Positions 8,663 through 18,943 are shown, numbered from the stretch's first letter. The stretch is 64,000 nt of DNA from Chryseobacterium sp. FP211-J200 (GCF_001643375.1 NZ_LSHB01000035.1:32149-96148); one strand, 5' to 3'. The notes: generated by a model from the letters alone, not told the origin. Program-made: numbers and translations.

Positions 8663-10441
8663 ATGAAAAAATCAATTTTCGCTTTCTTTTTGAGCTTCAC
8701 ATTTTCTTCAATTTTTGCTCAGTTACCACCAAATTATTACAGCAGTGCCACGGGCCTTACCGGGGCAGCACTTAAAAGTCAATTAAAATCAATTATAACC
8801 AATGGTCATATCGATAAAGGATACAATTCATTATTAAATGGTTTTCAAAGTTCAGATAAAGATTATTTTTATGAAAACGACGGAACAGTTTTAGATATGT
8901 ATTCGGAAAATCCTACCGGTTCAGATCCTTATAACTTTAATCACGGAACTAATACTTGTGGATCCTATTCAAATGAAGGAGATTGTTATAATAGAGAGCA
9001 CATTATACCGCAAAGCCTTTTCAATCAAAATTTACCGATGAGATCTGATATACATTTTGTAACACCTACAGACGGCAAGGTCAATGGGATGAGATCAAAT
9101 TATCCTTTTGGAAAGGTTGGCACTGCCTCATTTACCTCTTTAAACGGATCTAAGTTAGGAAGTTCTGTTTCATCAGGATATTCAGGAACTGTTTTTGAAC
9201 CTATAGATGAATTTAAGGGCGATGTTGCGAGAATGATTTTTTACTTTGTGACCAGATATGAAACACAAATTGCAGGATTCTCCAGTGGGAATATTTTGGG
9301 AAACTCTGCATATCCAGGTCTTCAGGTTTGGGAACTAAATCAGTTACTATCGTGGAATACCTTAGATCCAGTCTCATCATTTGAGATTGCAAGAAACAAC
9401 GCATCCTATGTTTATCAGGGCAATAGAAATCCATACATTGACAATCCCGGTTTTGTAAACTTAGTTTGGGGATCAACGACTATAGATACCCAAGCACCTT
9501 CAGCTCCTCTAAATTTGGTGGCAAGTAATCCAACTGCTAACACGATAGCATTGGGTTGGACTGCATCTACTGATAATATTAGTGTTACCGGATATGATGT
9601 CTACGTAAATGGAGTCTTAAAAGCTACTGTTTCAGGAATTAACACTACTATACAAAACTTAAATCCAGCAACAACTTACAATTTCTATATTATTGCTAAA
9701 GATGCTGCCGGTAATCTTTCAACTCAAAGTAATGTAGCTACAGGAACAACATTAGAAGGATCAACTGGAGGAACAGTAACTTGTGGAACCGAAGATTTTT
9801 CAAATATTCCATCTACAAGTACTTCCACATACTCCACACAAACATGGACAAGTAATAATATCATGTGGACTGCGACCGACGCTCGAATTGACGAAACGAT
9901 TACAGGTAAGGCAATAACCGTTAAGGATGGCAGTTTAACAAGTTCTGCAGTTTCTGGAGGAATTCAAAGCCTTACGGTAAAGACACAATTAAAATATTCA
10001 GGAACAGCAAATAACCTAAATGTAGAAATAAACGGAGTGTTGATCGGGACAATTCCTTACAGTAGTACAGTGGCTACAACAACAATTAACAACATTAATA
10101 TTTTAGGAATTGTTGTTATCAAATTAATTAATCCTATTTCTGGGAATAGGGTAGCAATTGATGACCTTTCTTGGACTTGTGCAGCATTGTCAGCTGAAGA
10201 ATCTTCAAAAACTAATATATTTACTATTTATCCAAATCCAGCTAAGAATCAAGAATTATTTATAAGAGGTGAAAATCTTAAGAAATTTACAAATGCAAAG
10301 ATTTATGATTTTTCAGGTAAACTAATTTTAAATATTCTTAACCCATTTAAATCGTCTAACAAAATTGACATCACAGGTTTTGCAAAAGGCACTTATATGT
10401 TGATATTAGATGGTAATTATTCAAAATTTATTGTAGATTAA
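8663..10441 (+). CDS. Secreted endonuclease I with Fn3 and T9SS sorting domain
   Basis: The 592-residue protein has a signal peptide ending at IFAQ (about residue 20). An endonuclease I (EndA/NucM) domain follows at about 25-270, with the metal-binding catalytic stretch NREHIIPQSLF and SDIHFVTPTD. A fibronectin type III domain lies at about 273-365 and a beta-rich module at about 370-505. The C-terminal module (about 510-592; IYPNPAKNQELFI, GTYMLIL) is a type A type IX secretion sorting signal. It is predicted to be exported across the outer membrane to degrade extracellular DNA for nutrients or against biofilm matrix. It ends in front of a strong terminator. Confidence 0.92.
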   Translation: MKKSIFAFFLSFTFSSIFAQLPPNYYSSATGLTGAALKSQLKSIITNGHIDKGYNSLLNGFQSSDKDYFYENDGTVLDMYSENPTGSDPYNFNHGTNTCGSYSNEGDCYNREHIIPQSLFNQNLPMRSDIHFVTPTDGKVNGMRSNYPFGKVGTASFTSLNGSKLGSSVSSGYSGTVFEPIDEFKGDVARMIFYFVTRYETQIAGFSSGNILGNSAYPGLQVWELNQLLSWNTLDPVSSFEIARNNASYVYQGNRNPYIDNPGFVNLVWGSTTIDTQAPSAPLNLVASNPTANTIALGWTASTDNISVTGYDVYVNGVLKATVSGINTTIQNLNPATTYNFYIIAKDAAGNLSTQSNVATGTTLEGSTGGTVTCGTEDFSNIPSTSTSTYSTQTWTSNNIMWTATDARIDETITGKAITVKDGSLTSSAVSGGIQSLTVKTQLKYSGTANNLNVEINGVLIGTIPYSSTVATTTINNINILGIVVIKLINPISGNRVAIDDLSWTCAALSAEESSKTNIFTIYPNPAKNQELFIRGENLKKFTNAKIYDFSGKLILNILNPFKSSNKIDITGFAKGTYMLILDGNYSKFIVD

Positions 10442-10458
10442 TAACTTCACTACTTTAT

Positions 10459-10488
10459 GACAAAGACCGATTTTATTCGGTCTTTGTC
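10459..10488 (+). terminator. Perfect 12-bp hairpin terminator
   Basis: GACAAAGACCGA (10459-10470) and TCGGTCTTTGTC (10477-10488) pair perfectly around a six-base loop, 17 bases after the endonuclease stop codon. Confidence 0.8.
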
Positions 10489-10879
10489 AATTATAGTTCA
10501 CTTGTAGAGATTCAATATTGGCCTGTTAGCATGTCTTAAATTATATATTGTTATCCTTAAAAACTAATATCAACATGATTTTAAATAACCCAGATCAAAA
10601 TGTCTTAAAATTATGTAAAGTAAATTTTAAGTGTTAAAAAAAGTTGTTGGTTTAATATTTTCGCTGCATTTATCAGATCTTATTAATTTGTGTTTCGATA
10701 AAGAAAAAAAGCTTTGTATGTATCATTCAGCTTTAAATTTTAAATAAACCCAATCTTAAATGTTATGTCAACTTGCGATTCTAATGTTTTTTAAAATTTT
10801 AGTAATCTTTTAACTAAAACTCCAATATTATTATTCCTTATTAATACATTTGTTAAAGTAAATTATTTATCTTTGTAAC
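10489..10879. other. Intergenic region upstream of the metal-efflux operon
   Basis: 390 AT-rich bases with several short imperfect TCTTAAA-like words but no ORF or clear repeat. The only feature I can support is the promoter-like box TATCTTTG at 10868-10875, with a TTTG at 10849-10852, just in front of the next start codon. Confidence 0.45.
10849..10875 (+). promoter_or_regulatory. Candidate Bacteroidota promoter of the efflux operon
   Basis: TATCTTTG (10868-10875) matches the TAnnTTTG minus-7 consensus, and TTTG at 10849-10852 could serve as the minus-33 box, though the 15-bp gap is short. Transcription would begin at or next to the ATG at 10880, which implies a leaderless message. Confidence 0.4.
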
Positions 10880-11209
10880 ATGAATTTTCTAAGATTGCTT
10901 TTTACAGTCTATTTCATGGCATTGTCATTAATGCCATGCATGGATGGTGCAAAGGCGCAGTCAAAAACAGAAAATATATCATATTCCTACACAAAATCTG
11001 AGCAAAACGATGCTCATTCAAAAACAGATTCTTGTTCTCCTTTTTGTTATTGTAACTGCTGCAGAATCAGCGTTACTTCCATTAAAATAAAACCTGTTTT
11101 AGAATATCGTAAGCAAATAAAAGAGTACTATTCTAAAAAAATTCTTTTTAAAAAGAATGACTTTGCATATTTGGTGTACGATCAGATATGGCAACCCCCT
11201 AAAATATAA
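10880..11209 (+). CDS. DUF6660-type small exported protein, Cys cluster
   Basis: The 109-residue protein has an N-terminal signal peptide (cleavage near GAKAQ, residue 26) and a short Cys-rich patch CSPFCYCNCC at about 53-62. It resembles the DUF6660 proteins often found in front of Bacteroidota heavy-metal RND genes. The Cys cluster suggests periplasmic metal binding, which is inference. It is followed after about 160 bases by the RND transporter gene on the same strand. Confidence 0.7.
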   Translation: MNFLRLLFTVYFMALSLMPCMDGAKAQSKTENISYSYTKSEQNDAHSKTDSCSPFCYCNCCRISVTSIKIKPVLEYRKQIKEYYSKKILFKKNDFAYLVYDQIWQPPKI

Positions 11210-11368
11210 TTTTTATTGATCTGACGGAAGAATTGTCTTTCGTCCAAACTGTTATGGAAACATTGCAATAGTAATGCATTGTATTCTTATTCATTTTTGT
11301 CACTAGAATTTTAGAACAAATAGTTGTTCCAAAAAGTAGTCGTGACATTCAATAAAAATTATATTCTA

Positions 11369-14300
11369 ATGTTAGATAAAATCATAAGATTTAGCATCAA
11401 GAACAAGATTGTCATTGGGATAATGACCTTGTTGTTGATTATTTGGGGAGTTTGGAGTGCAACCAAACTTCCGATCGATGCCACACCTGACATCACCAAC
11501 AATCAGGTTCAAATAATTACTGTATGTCCTACATTGGCCGGTCAGGAAGTTGAACAGCTGGTAACATTCCCTATAGAGCAGAGCATTGCCAATGTTCCTG
11601 ATATTGAGGAGACCCGAAGTATTTCACGATTTGGTTTGTCTGTAATAACTGTTGTATTTAAAGAAGAGGTCGATGTTTATTTTGCCCGTCAGTTGATCAG
11701 TGAAAAACTGAAACAGGCGGCTGAAGAAATTCCAATAGGAATTGGCACACCAGAGTTAGCTCCGGTAAGTACAGGACTTGGTGAGGTATATCAATACATC
11801 CTGCATCCAAAAAAAGGCAGTGAAAAAAAGTACGATTCCAAAGAACTGCGTACAATGCAGGATTGGATCGTTAGAAGACAGCTTAACGGTACTCCTGGTG
11901 TTGCGGAGATCAACAGCTTTGGAGGCGAACTCAAACAATATGAAGTAGCTGTTAACCCTGATCGTCTTCGAGCGATGGGAGTGAGTATTTCTGATATTTT
12001 TGCAGCTCTTGAAAAAAATAACCAAAATACAGGGGGAGCCTACATTGACAAAAAGCCTAATGCTTATTTTATTCGTGGAATTGGTCTGGTGACATCTCTT
12101 GAAGACGTTGGTAATGTAGTTGTTAAGAATGATACTGGAAGTGTTCCCATTTTTGTTAAAGATGTTGCTGAAGTTCGCTTGGGAAGTGCAGTAAGATATG
12201 GTGCCATGACATTTAATGGTCAGGTAGATGCCGTGGGTGGAGTTGTCATGATGCTGAAAGGAGCAAATAGCAATCAAGTGGTGCAGAGCATCAAGGAAAA
12301 GATACCAAACATCCAAAAATCTTTGCCTAGCGATATCATTATAGAGCCTTACTTAGATAGAACAGATCTTGTAGGGAGAGCAATTGATACAGTAGAGAAA
12401 AATCTTATTGAAGGTGCCTTGATCGTTATTTTCGTTTTGGTTTTATTTTTAGGAAACTTGAGGGCGGGATTGATCGTAGCGTCTGCCATTCCGTTATCAT
12501 TACTCTTTGCTTTGGGAATGATGAATGTTTTCGGAGTCAGTGCCAATTTGATGAGTCTTGGGGCGATTGATTTTGGGTTGATCGTTGATGGTGCAGTGAT
12601 TATTGTCGAGGCAACACTACATGTCCTACAGCATAAAAAAAATAAAAACCAACTCACTCAGGCTCAAATGGATGAGGAGGTAGGTTCTGCCGCATCCAAA
12701 ATGATGAATAGTGCCATATTTGGACAGATCATTATTTTAATTGTTTACATACCTATTTTAACGTTGATTGGTGTTGAAGGTAAGATGTTTACACCTATGG
12801 CTAAAACAGTTGGTTTTGCAATTATAGGGGCAACAATTCTATCGGTTACCTACATACCTATGATGAGTGCTTTGTTTTTATCCAAGAAAATTTCCCATAA
12901 AGAGAATTTCTCAGATAAAATGATGAACAGGATCCAAAAGATCTACACTCCTTTATTGGAGAAAGCATTGAGGATCAAATATTGGTTAGTCGGTGTCACC
13001 GTGGCTATTTTTGCTCTAACTGTCTTCTTATTCGGAAGGATGGGAGGTGAGTTTATACCTCAGTTGCAAGAAGGTGATTTTGCTTTTCACTGTATTCTTC
13101 CGCAGGGAAGTTCATTAAGCCAGAGTATCGAAACCTCAATGCAGGCATCAAGACTGATCAAACAATTTGACGAAGTTAAAATGGTTGTAGGAAAGACAGG
13201 ATCTGCTGAAGTGCCTACTGATCCGATGCCGCCTGAGGCAACAGATATGATGGTGATCTTAAAACCGCAGAGTGAATGGAAAACAAAAAAATCGTATGAT
13301 GAATTAGCGGATGAGATCTCTGAAAAACTCGAAGCTATTCCTGGTGTGTTTTTCGAGAAAAATCAACCTATACAGATGCGTTTCAATGAGTTGATGACAG
13401 GAATCAGACAAGATGTAGCAGTTAAAATTTTCGGTGAAAATTTAGATTCTTTAGCAATATATGCGGATAAAACATCTAAAGTTATTCAGTCTGTAAATGG
13501 GGCGAGTGCTCCGCAGATAGAACGTGTCAGTGGACTTCCGCAGATCAATGTGGAATATGACCGTACGAGAATGGCAAATTACGGGCTTAATATTGAAGAC
13601 GTAAATACTGCCGTAAGTACTGCTTTTGCAGGTCAGGCAGCAGGTCAGGTATTTGAGAATGAAAGAAGATTTGATCTGGTGGTTCGTTTGGATAGTTTAC
13701 ATCGAACCAGTATTGATGATGTGAATAATCTGATGGTCTCTACGAACACAGGAGCGCAGATACCGCTTTCACAGGTATCCAATATCAGTTATAAATTGGG
13801 ACCGGCGCAGATCAGTCGTGAAGCAGGAAAAAGGAGGATTGTTATTGGTTTTAATGTAAAGGGGAGAGATGTAGAAAGTGTAGTAGAAGAAATCCAGCAA
13901 AAGTTGGATAAAGTAAAATTACCAGCAGGATATTACTTTACGTATGGAGGACAGTTTGAGAATCTTAAAGCTGCCAGTAAACGACTTACCATAGCTGTTC
14001 CGGTATCTCTATTCCTTATTTTTATGCTGTTGTATTTTACTTTTGGCTCACTAAAGCAGGCTACATTAATTTTTACTGCAATTCCAATGAGTACGATCGG
14101 AGGTGTATTCGCATTAATGCTTCGTGGAATGCCTTTTAGTATCAGCGCAGGAATTGGCTTTATTGCCTTATTTGGAGTAGCTGTACTTAATGGAATTGTT
14201 TTAATCGGAACTTTCAACCAATTAGAGAAGGAAGGTGAAACCAATATTTTAAAGCGTGTGATGGAAGGAACTAAAACTCGTTTAAGACCTGTTTTAATGA

Positions 14301-15733
14301 CCGCTACAGTTGCTTCATTAGGGTTTTTACCCATGGCAATTTCAACTGGAGCCGGAGCAGAAGTTCAGAAACCTTTGGCTACCGTTGTAATCGGGGGACT
14401 GGTAACAGCAACCTTCTTAACTCTGTTTGTTTTACCGATGTTATACATTATCTTCAGTACTAAATTAAAGATCAAAAACATTTCAGGTAATAAACCCCTG
14501 ACTGCTGTTTTAGTTTTAGGTTTCCTTTTCTTGGGACAAACCTTCAATGCACAACAGGGTACCCCTTTAACAATTTCGGAAGCAACGAACATCGCTTTAA
14601 CCAACAATAATTTAATGCGGTCCAGAGATCTGGATATTAAAGTAACAGAAGCACTGAAACCTACTGCTAAAGAACTTCCAAAAATGAGTGTAGATGCTCA
14701 GTTAGGGCAATATAACAGTAAAAAATTCGATCAGTCCTTTTCTATATCTCAAAGTATTCCATTCCCAACATTGTTCAAAGCGAGGAGAGAACTCATTGCT
14801 GAACAGATTAAAGGAAAGCAGATCAATAAAGAGATCTCTGTCAACGAACTTGCAAGACAGGTAAGGACGTATTACTATCAGATCGAGTATCTGCAATTTA
14901 ACCAGTCAAAATTAAAAAATCTGGATAGTTTATATCAGGATTTTATAAGAATTGCGACGGTCAGATTTAAATCAGGAGATATAAAAAAGATTGAAATCAA
15001 TACTGCAGAAACTCAGAAAGGTGAGATCAATTTACTCTTAAAACAAAATGAAGTTTATTTGAATAATGCATATAAAAACCTAAAAACATTATTGAATACT
15101 TCGGGGGATATCTCAGTTCCTTACAACACAAATTATGAACCTTTGAAAGCTAATTATGTACTTGACAGCACTGCGATAGCAAATCATCCAACGGTAAGAT
15201 CTTACTATCAGGAGATGGCTATAGCAGAAAAAAATAAAAATGTTGAGAGGTCTTTAGGTCTACCTGATTTCAGTATCGGTTACACCAATCAGTCCTTAAT
15301 TGGTACTCAGACGATCAATGGTATGGATCAGAATTTTAATGCTGGAAATAGATTTCATGCGGCAACTATTGGCGTTACGATCCCTCTCACTTTCGGTGCT
15401 ACGAAAGCGAGAATCCAGTCTTGGGAGTTTCAAAAGCAGGTTGCACAATCCAATGCAAAATTGCAGCAAAAACAGCTGGAAGCACAACTGCAAAATGCTT
15501 TGAATCAATATCAGCAGGATATAGAGCAGTACAACTATTATGTTAATCAGGCAATCCCCAATGCTGAGAAAATAGCTAAAGCCGGACAATTAGGATATAA
15601 AACAGGAGAAATTTCCTATGTTGAGTATCTTTTTGCGCTTCAGACTTCCACGAATATTCAATTAAAATATCTGGAATCCATTCAACAGGTTAATCAATCT
15701 GTTATTACCATTAATTCAATCATAAACAAATAA
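11369..15733 (+). CDS. CusA/CzcA-family RND metal efflux pump fused to a TolC-like domain
   Basis: About 1454 residues. I chose the ATG at 11369 (MLDKIIRFSIKNK) because the TTG at 11324 adds a stretch unlike the family. Residues 1-1035 are a complete RND transporter: N-terminal TM, two large periplasmic loops, and TM blocks with the GAIDFGLIVDGAVI motif of heavy-metal RND pumps (the D..D proton relay). A TM-like segment ending NAQQG follows at about 1040-1058, then a TolC-like outer-membrane efflux domain to the end. In most bacteria the two parts are separate genes; the fusion is known in Bacteroidota. The adaptor gene begins one base after the stop. Likely substrates are Cu, Ag or Zn/Co/Cd; which one cannot be told from sequence. 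Confidence 0.92.
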   Translation: MLDKIIRFSIKNKIVIGIMTLLLIIWGVWSATKLPIDATPDITNNQVQIITVCPTLAGQEVEQLVTFPIEQSIANVPDIEETRSISRFGLSVITVVFKEEVDVYFARQLISEKLKQAAEEIPIGIGTPELAPVSTGLGEVYQYILHPKKGSEKKYDSKELRTMQDWIVRRQLNGTPGVAEINSFGGELKQYEVAVNPDRLRAMGVSISDIFAALEKNNQNTGGAYIDKKPNAYFIRGIGLVTSLEDVGNVVVKNDTGSVPIFVKDVAEVRLGSAVRYGAMTFNGQVDAVGGVVMMLKGANSNQVVQSIKEKIPNIQKSLPSDIIIEPYLDRTDLVGRAIDTVEKNLIEGALIVIFVLVLFLGNLRAGLIVASAIPLSLLFALGMMNVFGVSANLMSLGAIDFGLIVDGAVIIVEATLHVLQHKKNKNQLTQAQMDEEVGSAASKMMNSAIFGQIIILIVYIPILTLIGVEGKMFTPMAKTVGFAIIGATILSVTYIPMMSALFLSKKISHKENFSDKMMNRIQKIYTPLLEKALRIKYWLVGVTVAIFALTVFLFGRMGGEFIPQLQEGDFAFHCILPQGSSLSQSIETSMQASRLIKQFDEVKMVVGKTGSAEVPTDPMPPEATDMMVILKPQSEWKTKKSYDELADEISEKLEAIPGVFFEKNQPIQMRFNELMTGIRQDVAVKIFGENLDSLAIYADKTSKVIQSVNGASAPQIERVSGLPQINVEYDRTRMANYGLNIEDVNTAVSTAFAGQAAGQVFENERRFDLVVRLDSLHRTSIDDVNNLMVSTNTGAQIPLSQVSNISYKLGPAQISREAGKRRIVIGFNVKGRDVESVVEEIQQKLDKVKLPAGYYFTYGGQFENLKAASKRLTIAVPVSLFLIFMLLYFTFGSLKQATLIFTAIPMSTIGGVFALMLRGMPFSISAGIGFIALFGVAVLNGIVLIGTFNQLEKEGETNILKRVMEGTKTRLRPVLMTATVASLGFLPMAISTGAGAEVQKPLATVVIGGLVTATFLTLFVLPMLYIIFSTKLKIKNISGNKPLTAVLVLGFLFLGQTFNAQQGTPLTISEATNIALTNNNLMRSRDLDIKVTEALKPTAKELPKMSVDAQLGQYNSKKFDQSFSISQSIPFPTLFKARRELIAEQIKGKQINKEISVNELARQVRTYYYQIEYLQFNQSKLKNLDSLYQDFIRIATVRFKSGDIKKIEINTAETQKGEINLLLKQNEVYLNNAYKNLKTLLNTSGDISVPYNTNYEPLKANYVLDSTAIANHPTVRSYYQEMAIAEKNKNVERSLGLPDFSIGYTNQSLIGTQTINGMDQNFNAGNRFHAATIGVTIPLTFGATKARIQSWEFQKQVAQSNAKLQQKQLEAQLQNALNQYQQDIEQYNYYVNQAIPNAEKIAKAGQLGYKTGEISYVEYLFALQTSTNIQLKYLESIQQVNQSVITINSIINK

Positions 15734-15734
15734 A

Positions 15735-17012
15735 ATGAAAATTAAATATAATATAATATCTGCGCTGTTAATTTCTTTTTTAGCCTTAAGCTGTGGAAAA
15801 AAAGAAGCTTCTGAGGAAACGGAAGTAAAAGCAAAAACCGAACAGGCAGAGGAGGCTCATGAAGAGGCACCGCAAACAATCGCCACATTAACTGAAGAAC
15901 AAATGAAAGCAGTCGGAATCTCTTTAGGTAAAATTGAGATGAAAGATTTGGCCTCACTTGTTAAAGCCAATGGTGTCTTGAGTGTTCCTAACAATAGAAA
16001 AGCCACAGTAACCTCTTTGTATGGTGGGGTGATCAAGACATTAAATGTTCAAATAGGCGACTATGTCAGAAAAGGGCAGGTCATTGCATCCATTAATAAT
16101 CCTGAGTATATTCAGCTTCAGGAGCAATACCTTACAGTAAATAGCAGAATTGCATTTGCTGAACAGGAATATAAAAGGCAACGTGAATTATTTGATAATG
16201 ATGCCGGAGCAAAAAAAAACCTGCAAAGCTCTGATTCTGAATTAAAAGGTTTAAGAACCCAAAGATCATCATTACAGAGACAACTTCAGCTTATGGGCAT
16301 AAGCCCAGGAAAGGTAAGCAATGGGAATTTGAGATCAGGATTGGTTATTACCTCCCCGATCAGTGGAACCGTTAGTGGCATCAATGCGCAGATTGGAAGT
16401 TACGTTGATGTTTCATCTCCTGTTCTTGATATTATTGATAATAGTTCTATCCATTTAGATCTTCAGGTTTTTGAAAAGGATCTACCTAAGATGAAAGTAG
16501 GACAGACTGTACAGTTTAAGCTGACCAATAATCCGGAAACATTGTATAACGCTACGGTATTCAGTATCGGTTCATCATTCGAAAATGAGAGTAAAACGAT
16601 ATCTGTACATGCCAATGTAACAGGAAATAAAGTAGGGCTGATTGATGGGATGAATGTTACCGGAATGGTAAGCCTTGGAAATTCCAGCACCGCTGCAGTT
16701 CCTAATGAAGCGATCGTAGAAGCTGACGGTAAATTCTATGTTTTTGTACAGACTTCTAAAAAGCCTGAAGAACATGCCGAAGAGAAAAAGGAGGGTGAGC
16801 AGGAAGAAGCTACAAAAGAGACAGGAGCTCATACCAAAGATCAAGGGAAGACCCTGAATTTTGAGAAAATAGAAATTGTCAAAGGTTCATCAGATTTAGG
16901 TTATACTGCTATCACTACAGTGACTAAAATTGCACCTGATACAAATATTGTTGTAAAAGGCGCATTCTTCGTCAATGCTAAATTATCTAATGCCGGAGGT
17001 CATGAGGATTAG
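15735..17012 (+). CDS. RND efflux periplasmic adaptor lipoprotein (CusB/CzcB family)
   Basis: The 425-residue protein has a lipoprotein signal (LALSC, lipidated Cys near residue 20), a Glu/Lys/Ala-rich linker, a barrel-sandwich hybrid (GVIKTLNVQIGDYVRKGQ and its partner half SGTVSGINAQIGSYV), a helical hairpin at about 125-190, a beta-barrel region, and a membrane-proximal domain interrupted by a Glu-rich insert at about 335-370. It bridges the inner-membrane pump and the TolC-like part of the preceding gene, with one base between the two genes. Confidence 0.92.
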   Translation: MKIKYNIISALLISFLALSCGKKEASEETEVKAKTEQAEEAHEEAPQTIATLTEEQMKAVGISLGKIEMKDLASLVKANGVLSVPNNRKATVTSLYGGVIKTLNVQIGDYVRKGQVIASINNPEYIQLQEQYLTVNSRIAFAEQEYKRQRELFDNDAGAKKNLQSSDSELKGLRTQRSSLQRQLQLMGISPGKVSNGNLRSGLVITSPISGTVSGINAQIGSYVDVSSPVLDIIDNSSIHLDLQVFEKDLPKMKVGQTVQFKLTNNPETLYNATVFSIGSSFENESKTISVHANVTGNKVGLIDGMNVTGMVSLGNSSTAAVPNEAIVEADGKFYVFVQTSKKPEEHAEEKKEGEQEEATKETGAHTKDQGKTLNFEKIEIVKGSSDLGYTAITTVTKIAPDTNIVVKGAFFVNAKLSNAGGHED

Positions 17013-17063
17013 ATTTTTAAAAGCTGAAGCCTTTATTTAAACTTTCAGTTGCAATAAAAATAT

Positions 17064-17113
17064 CATTATGCTACGAGATAAAGCAATGCATTAATTCGAC
17101 CTCTAGCATAATG
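17064..17113. repeat. 10-bp inverted repeat in front of the bestrophin gene
   Basis: CATTATGCTA (17064-17073) and TAGCATAATG (17104-17113) are perfect reverse complements with a 30-base spacer, 28 bases before the next start codon. It could be an operator or a weak terminator-like hairpin for the efflux operon. There is no T-run, so an operator is somewhat likelier. Confidence 0.45.
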
Positions 17114-17141
17114 TTATCTTTAAATCTATAAAATCAAAGTT

Positions 17142-18020
17142 ATGTTACTAAACAAGAAAATCTCAATCTGGTATTTTATTGATCAAATTAAAAGTCAAAT
17201 ATTACTTATTGTTATATTAGCAGTAGGTACAGGTTTGCTGGATCTGCATCCTATCTTCACTAAAATAACCATTCCGCTAAGTATTCCCGCAATTCTTGGA
17301 ACTGCTGTCTCATTGCTTCTTGCATTCAGGACGGCGCAGTCTTATGAAAGGTGGTGGGAGGCGAGAACTGTTTGGGGAGCCATCGTCAATGATTCAAGAT
17401 CTTTTATCCGTTTAATAAATCAATTCGTACCTCAAGATGGTGCGGACGTTAAAATATTTGCAGAGAGACAAATCGTATGGGTCTATGCCTTGGGTGAAGC
17501 ATTAAGGAAACAGCCCTTTACCAATAAAGTAGTTGAGTATTTGCATACACATCAAATCAATGCAGTCAATATACCCAATGCGATTTTGGATGAACATTCT
17601 TATCACGTAAGACAGATAGCCGAAAAAGGTCTGATTTCAGATTTTAAGGAAGTTCAGCTCAATGAAGTTCTCATGAGGCTTTGTGACAATATGGGAAAAT
17701 GTGAACGATTGAAAAATACGGTGTTTCCAAGGGCATATAGTATTCTGATCCACACCTTGATTTACGTCTTTGCATTTATCCTTCCTTTCGGATTGGAAGA
17801 TTCCCAGCTTACTTTGGAAATAATTACGACGATCATTATTCCTCTGATATTTGTAGCCATTGAGAAAACAGCGATCATCATGCAGGACCCCTTCGAGAAT
17901 ACTCCTGTAGATACGCCAATGACCTCTATCGCACAAACCATAGAAATCAACATTCTGCAGATGATCAAAGAGAAAGATATTCCTATTAAAAAAGAAAATA
18001 ATACCTACTTCGAAATGTAG
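17142..18020 (+). CDS. Bestrophin-family ion channel (YneE-like)
   Basis: The 292-residue membrane protein has the bestrophin hallmark RTAQSYERWWEARTVWG at about 66-82, hydrophobic segments at about 18-38, 45-62, 205-225 and 230-250, and the conserved acidic end of the family. Bacterial bestrophins form pentameric channels that pass ions (Na+ or anions). Here it lies between two metal exporters, so a part in ion homeostasis under metal stress is plausible but inferred. Confidence 0.85.
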   Translation: MLLNKKISIWYFIDQIKSQILLIVILAVGTGLLDLHPIFTKITIPLSIPAILGTAVSLLLAFRTAQSYERWWEARTVWGAIVNDSRSFIRLINQFVPQDGADVKIFAERQIVWVYALGEALRKQPFTNKVVEYLHTHQINAVNIPNAILDEHSYHVRQIAEKGLISDFKEVQLNEVLMRLCDNMGKCERLKNTVFPRAYSILIHTLIYVFAFILPFGLEDSQLTLEIITTIIIPLIFVAIEKTAIIMQDPFENTPVDTPMTSIAQTIEINILQMIKEKDIPIKKENNTYFEM

Positions 18021-18046
18021 AGTCAATCCAGTAAAAACATAAAATT

Positions 18047-18943
18047 ATGAGCGACACAAATAAACAGATTGTATCAGCATCTAGTAGGCATAAGAAAAAC
18101 TTACTTATCGTTCTGGCACTTAGTGGGACTTATCTGATCGCTGAAGTCATTGGAGGTATTGCAACAAAAAGTCTTGCATTACTAGCAGATGCCGCGCATA
18201 TGCTGACAGATGTTGTCGGTTTACTCTTAGCATTTATTGCCATCAAAATTGGTGAAAGAAAGGCAAGTCCTAAAAAGACATTTGGGTATTATCGAACAGA
18301 AATTTTGGCTGCTGTCATCAATGCTGTTGTTCTGTTGGGTATTTCATTATTTGTTTTATACGAGGCATTTCAGAGATTTAAAAATCCTCCTGAAGTACAA
18401 AGTGGCTCCATGATGATTGTTGCAGGAATTGGACTTGTGGTGAATATCATCGGTATCCTTATTATCAGAAAGGATTCCAACGCAAGTCTTAATATGAAAG
18501 GTGCTTATTTTGAAGTTTTGTCGGATATGCTGACATCGGTAGGAGTAATGATCGCGGGCGTGATCATGCTGACAACACAGTGGTATTATGCAGATCCGAT
18601 CATTTCTGCGGCTATAGGTCTATTGATTATTCCCAGAACCTTAAAGTTGCTTATGGAAGCGGTTAATGTCTTACTGGAAGGTACACCTAAAGATGTAGAT
18701 ATCAGCAAGCTTCGATCTTCACTGGAAGAACTTTCGGGAATCAAGGAAATCCACGATCTACATGTCTGGTCGCTTACATCAGGCGTTAATGCCATGAGCG
18801 CACATGTGATTGCAGATGATAACAAAAATCGCAATGAACTCCTGCAAATATTAATAGATAAAGCAACGACAGATTTTAAAATAACCCATACCACTTTTCA
18901 AATCGAATATGAAGGTTATGATGAAACTGAAATACACTTGTAG
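18047..18943 (+). CDS. Cation diffusion facilitator (CzcD/ZitB-like)
   Basis: The 298-residue protein has six TM helices (about 20-200) and a C-terminal cytoplasmic metal-binding domain (about 205-298). The transport-site residues are present in LLADAAHMLTDVVG (D48, H51, D55) and in the second half around SDMLTSVGVM. The His/Asp motif and the HDLHVWSLTSG signature in the C-domain are typical of Zn2+/Co2+/Cd2+:H+ antiporters. It lies 27 bases after the bestrophin stop, so cotranscription is likely. Confidence 0.93.
   Translation: MSDTNKQIVSASSRHKKNLLIVLALSGTYLIAEVIGGIATKSLALLADAAHMLTDVVGLLLAFIAIKIGERKASPKKTFGYYRTEILAAVINAVVLLGISLFVLYEAFQRFKNPPEVQSGSMMIVAGIGLVVNIIGILIIRKDSNASLNMKGAYFEVLSDMLTSVGVMIAGVIMLTTQWYYADPIISAAIGLLIIPRTLKLLMEAVNVLLEGTPKDVDISKLRSSLEELSGIKEIHDLHVWSLTSGVNAMSAHVIADDNKNRNELLQILIDKATTDFKITHTTFQIEYEGYDETEIHL

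Noticed and set aside
11324..11368. TTG start of the RND pump
   Set aside because: Family members begin with the MLDKIIRFS-like helix; upstream codons have no similarity.
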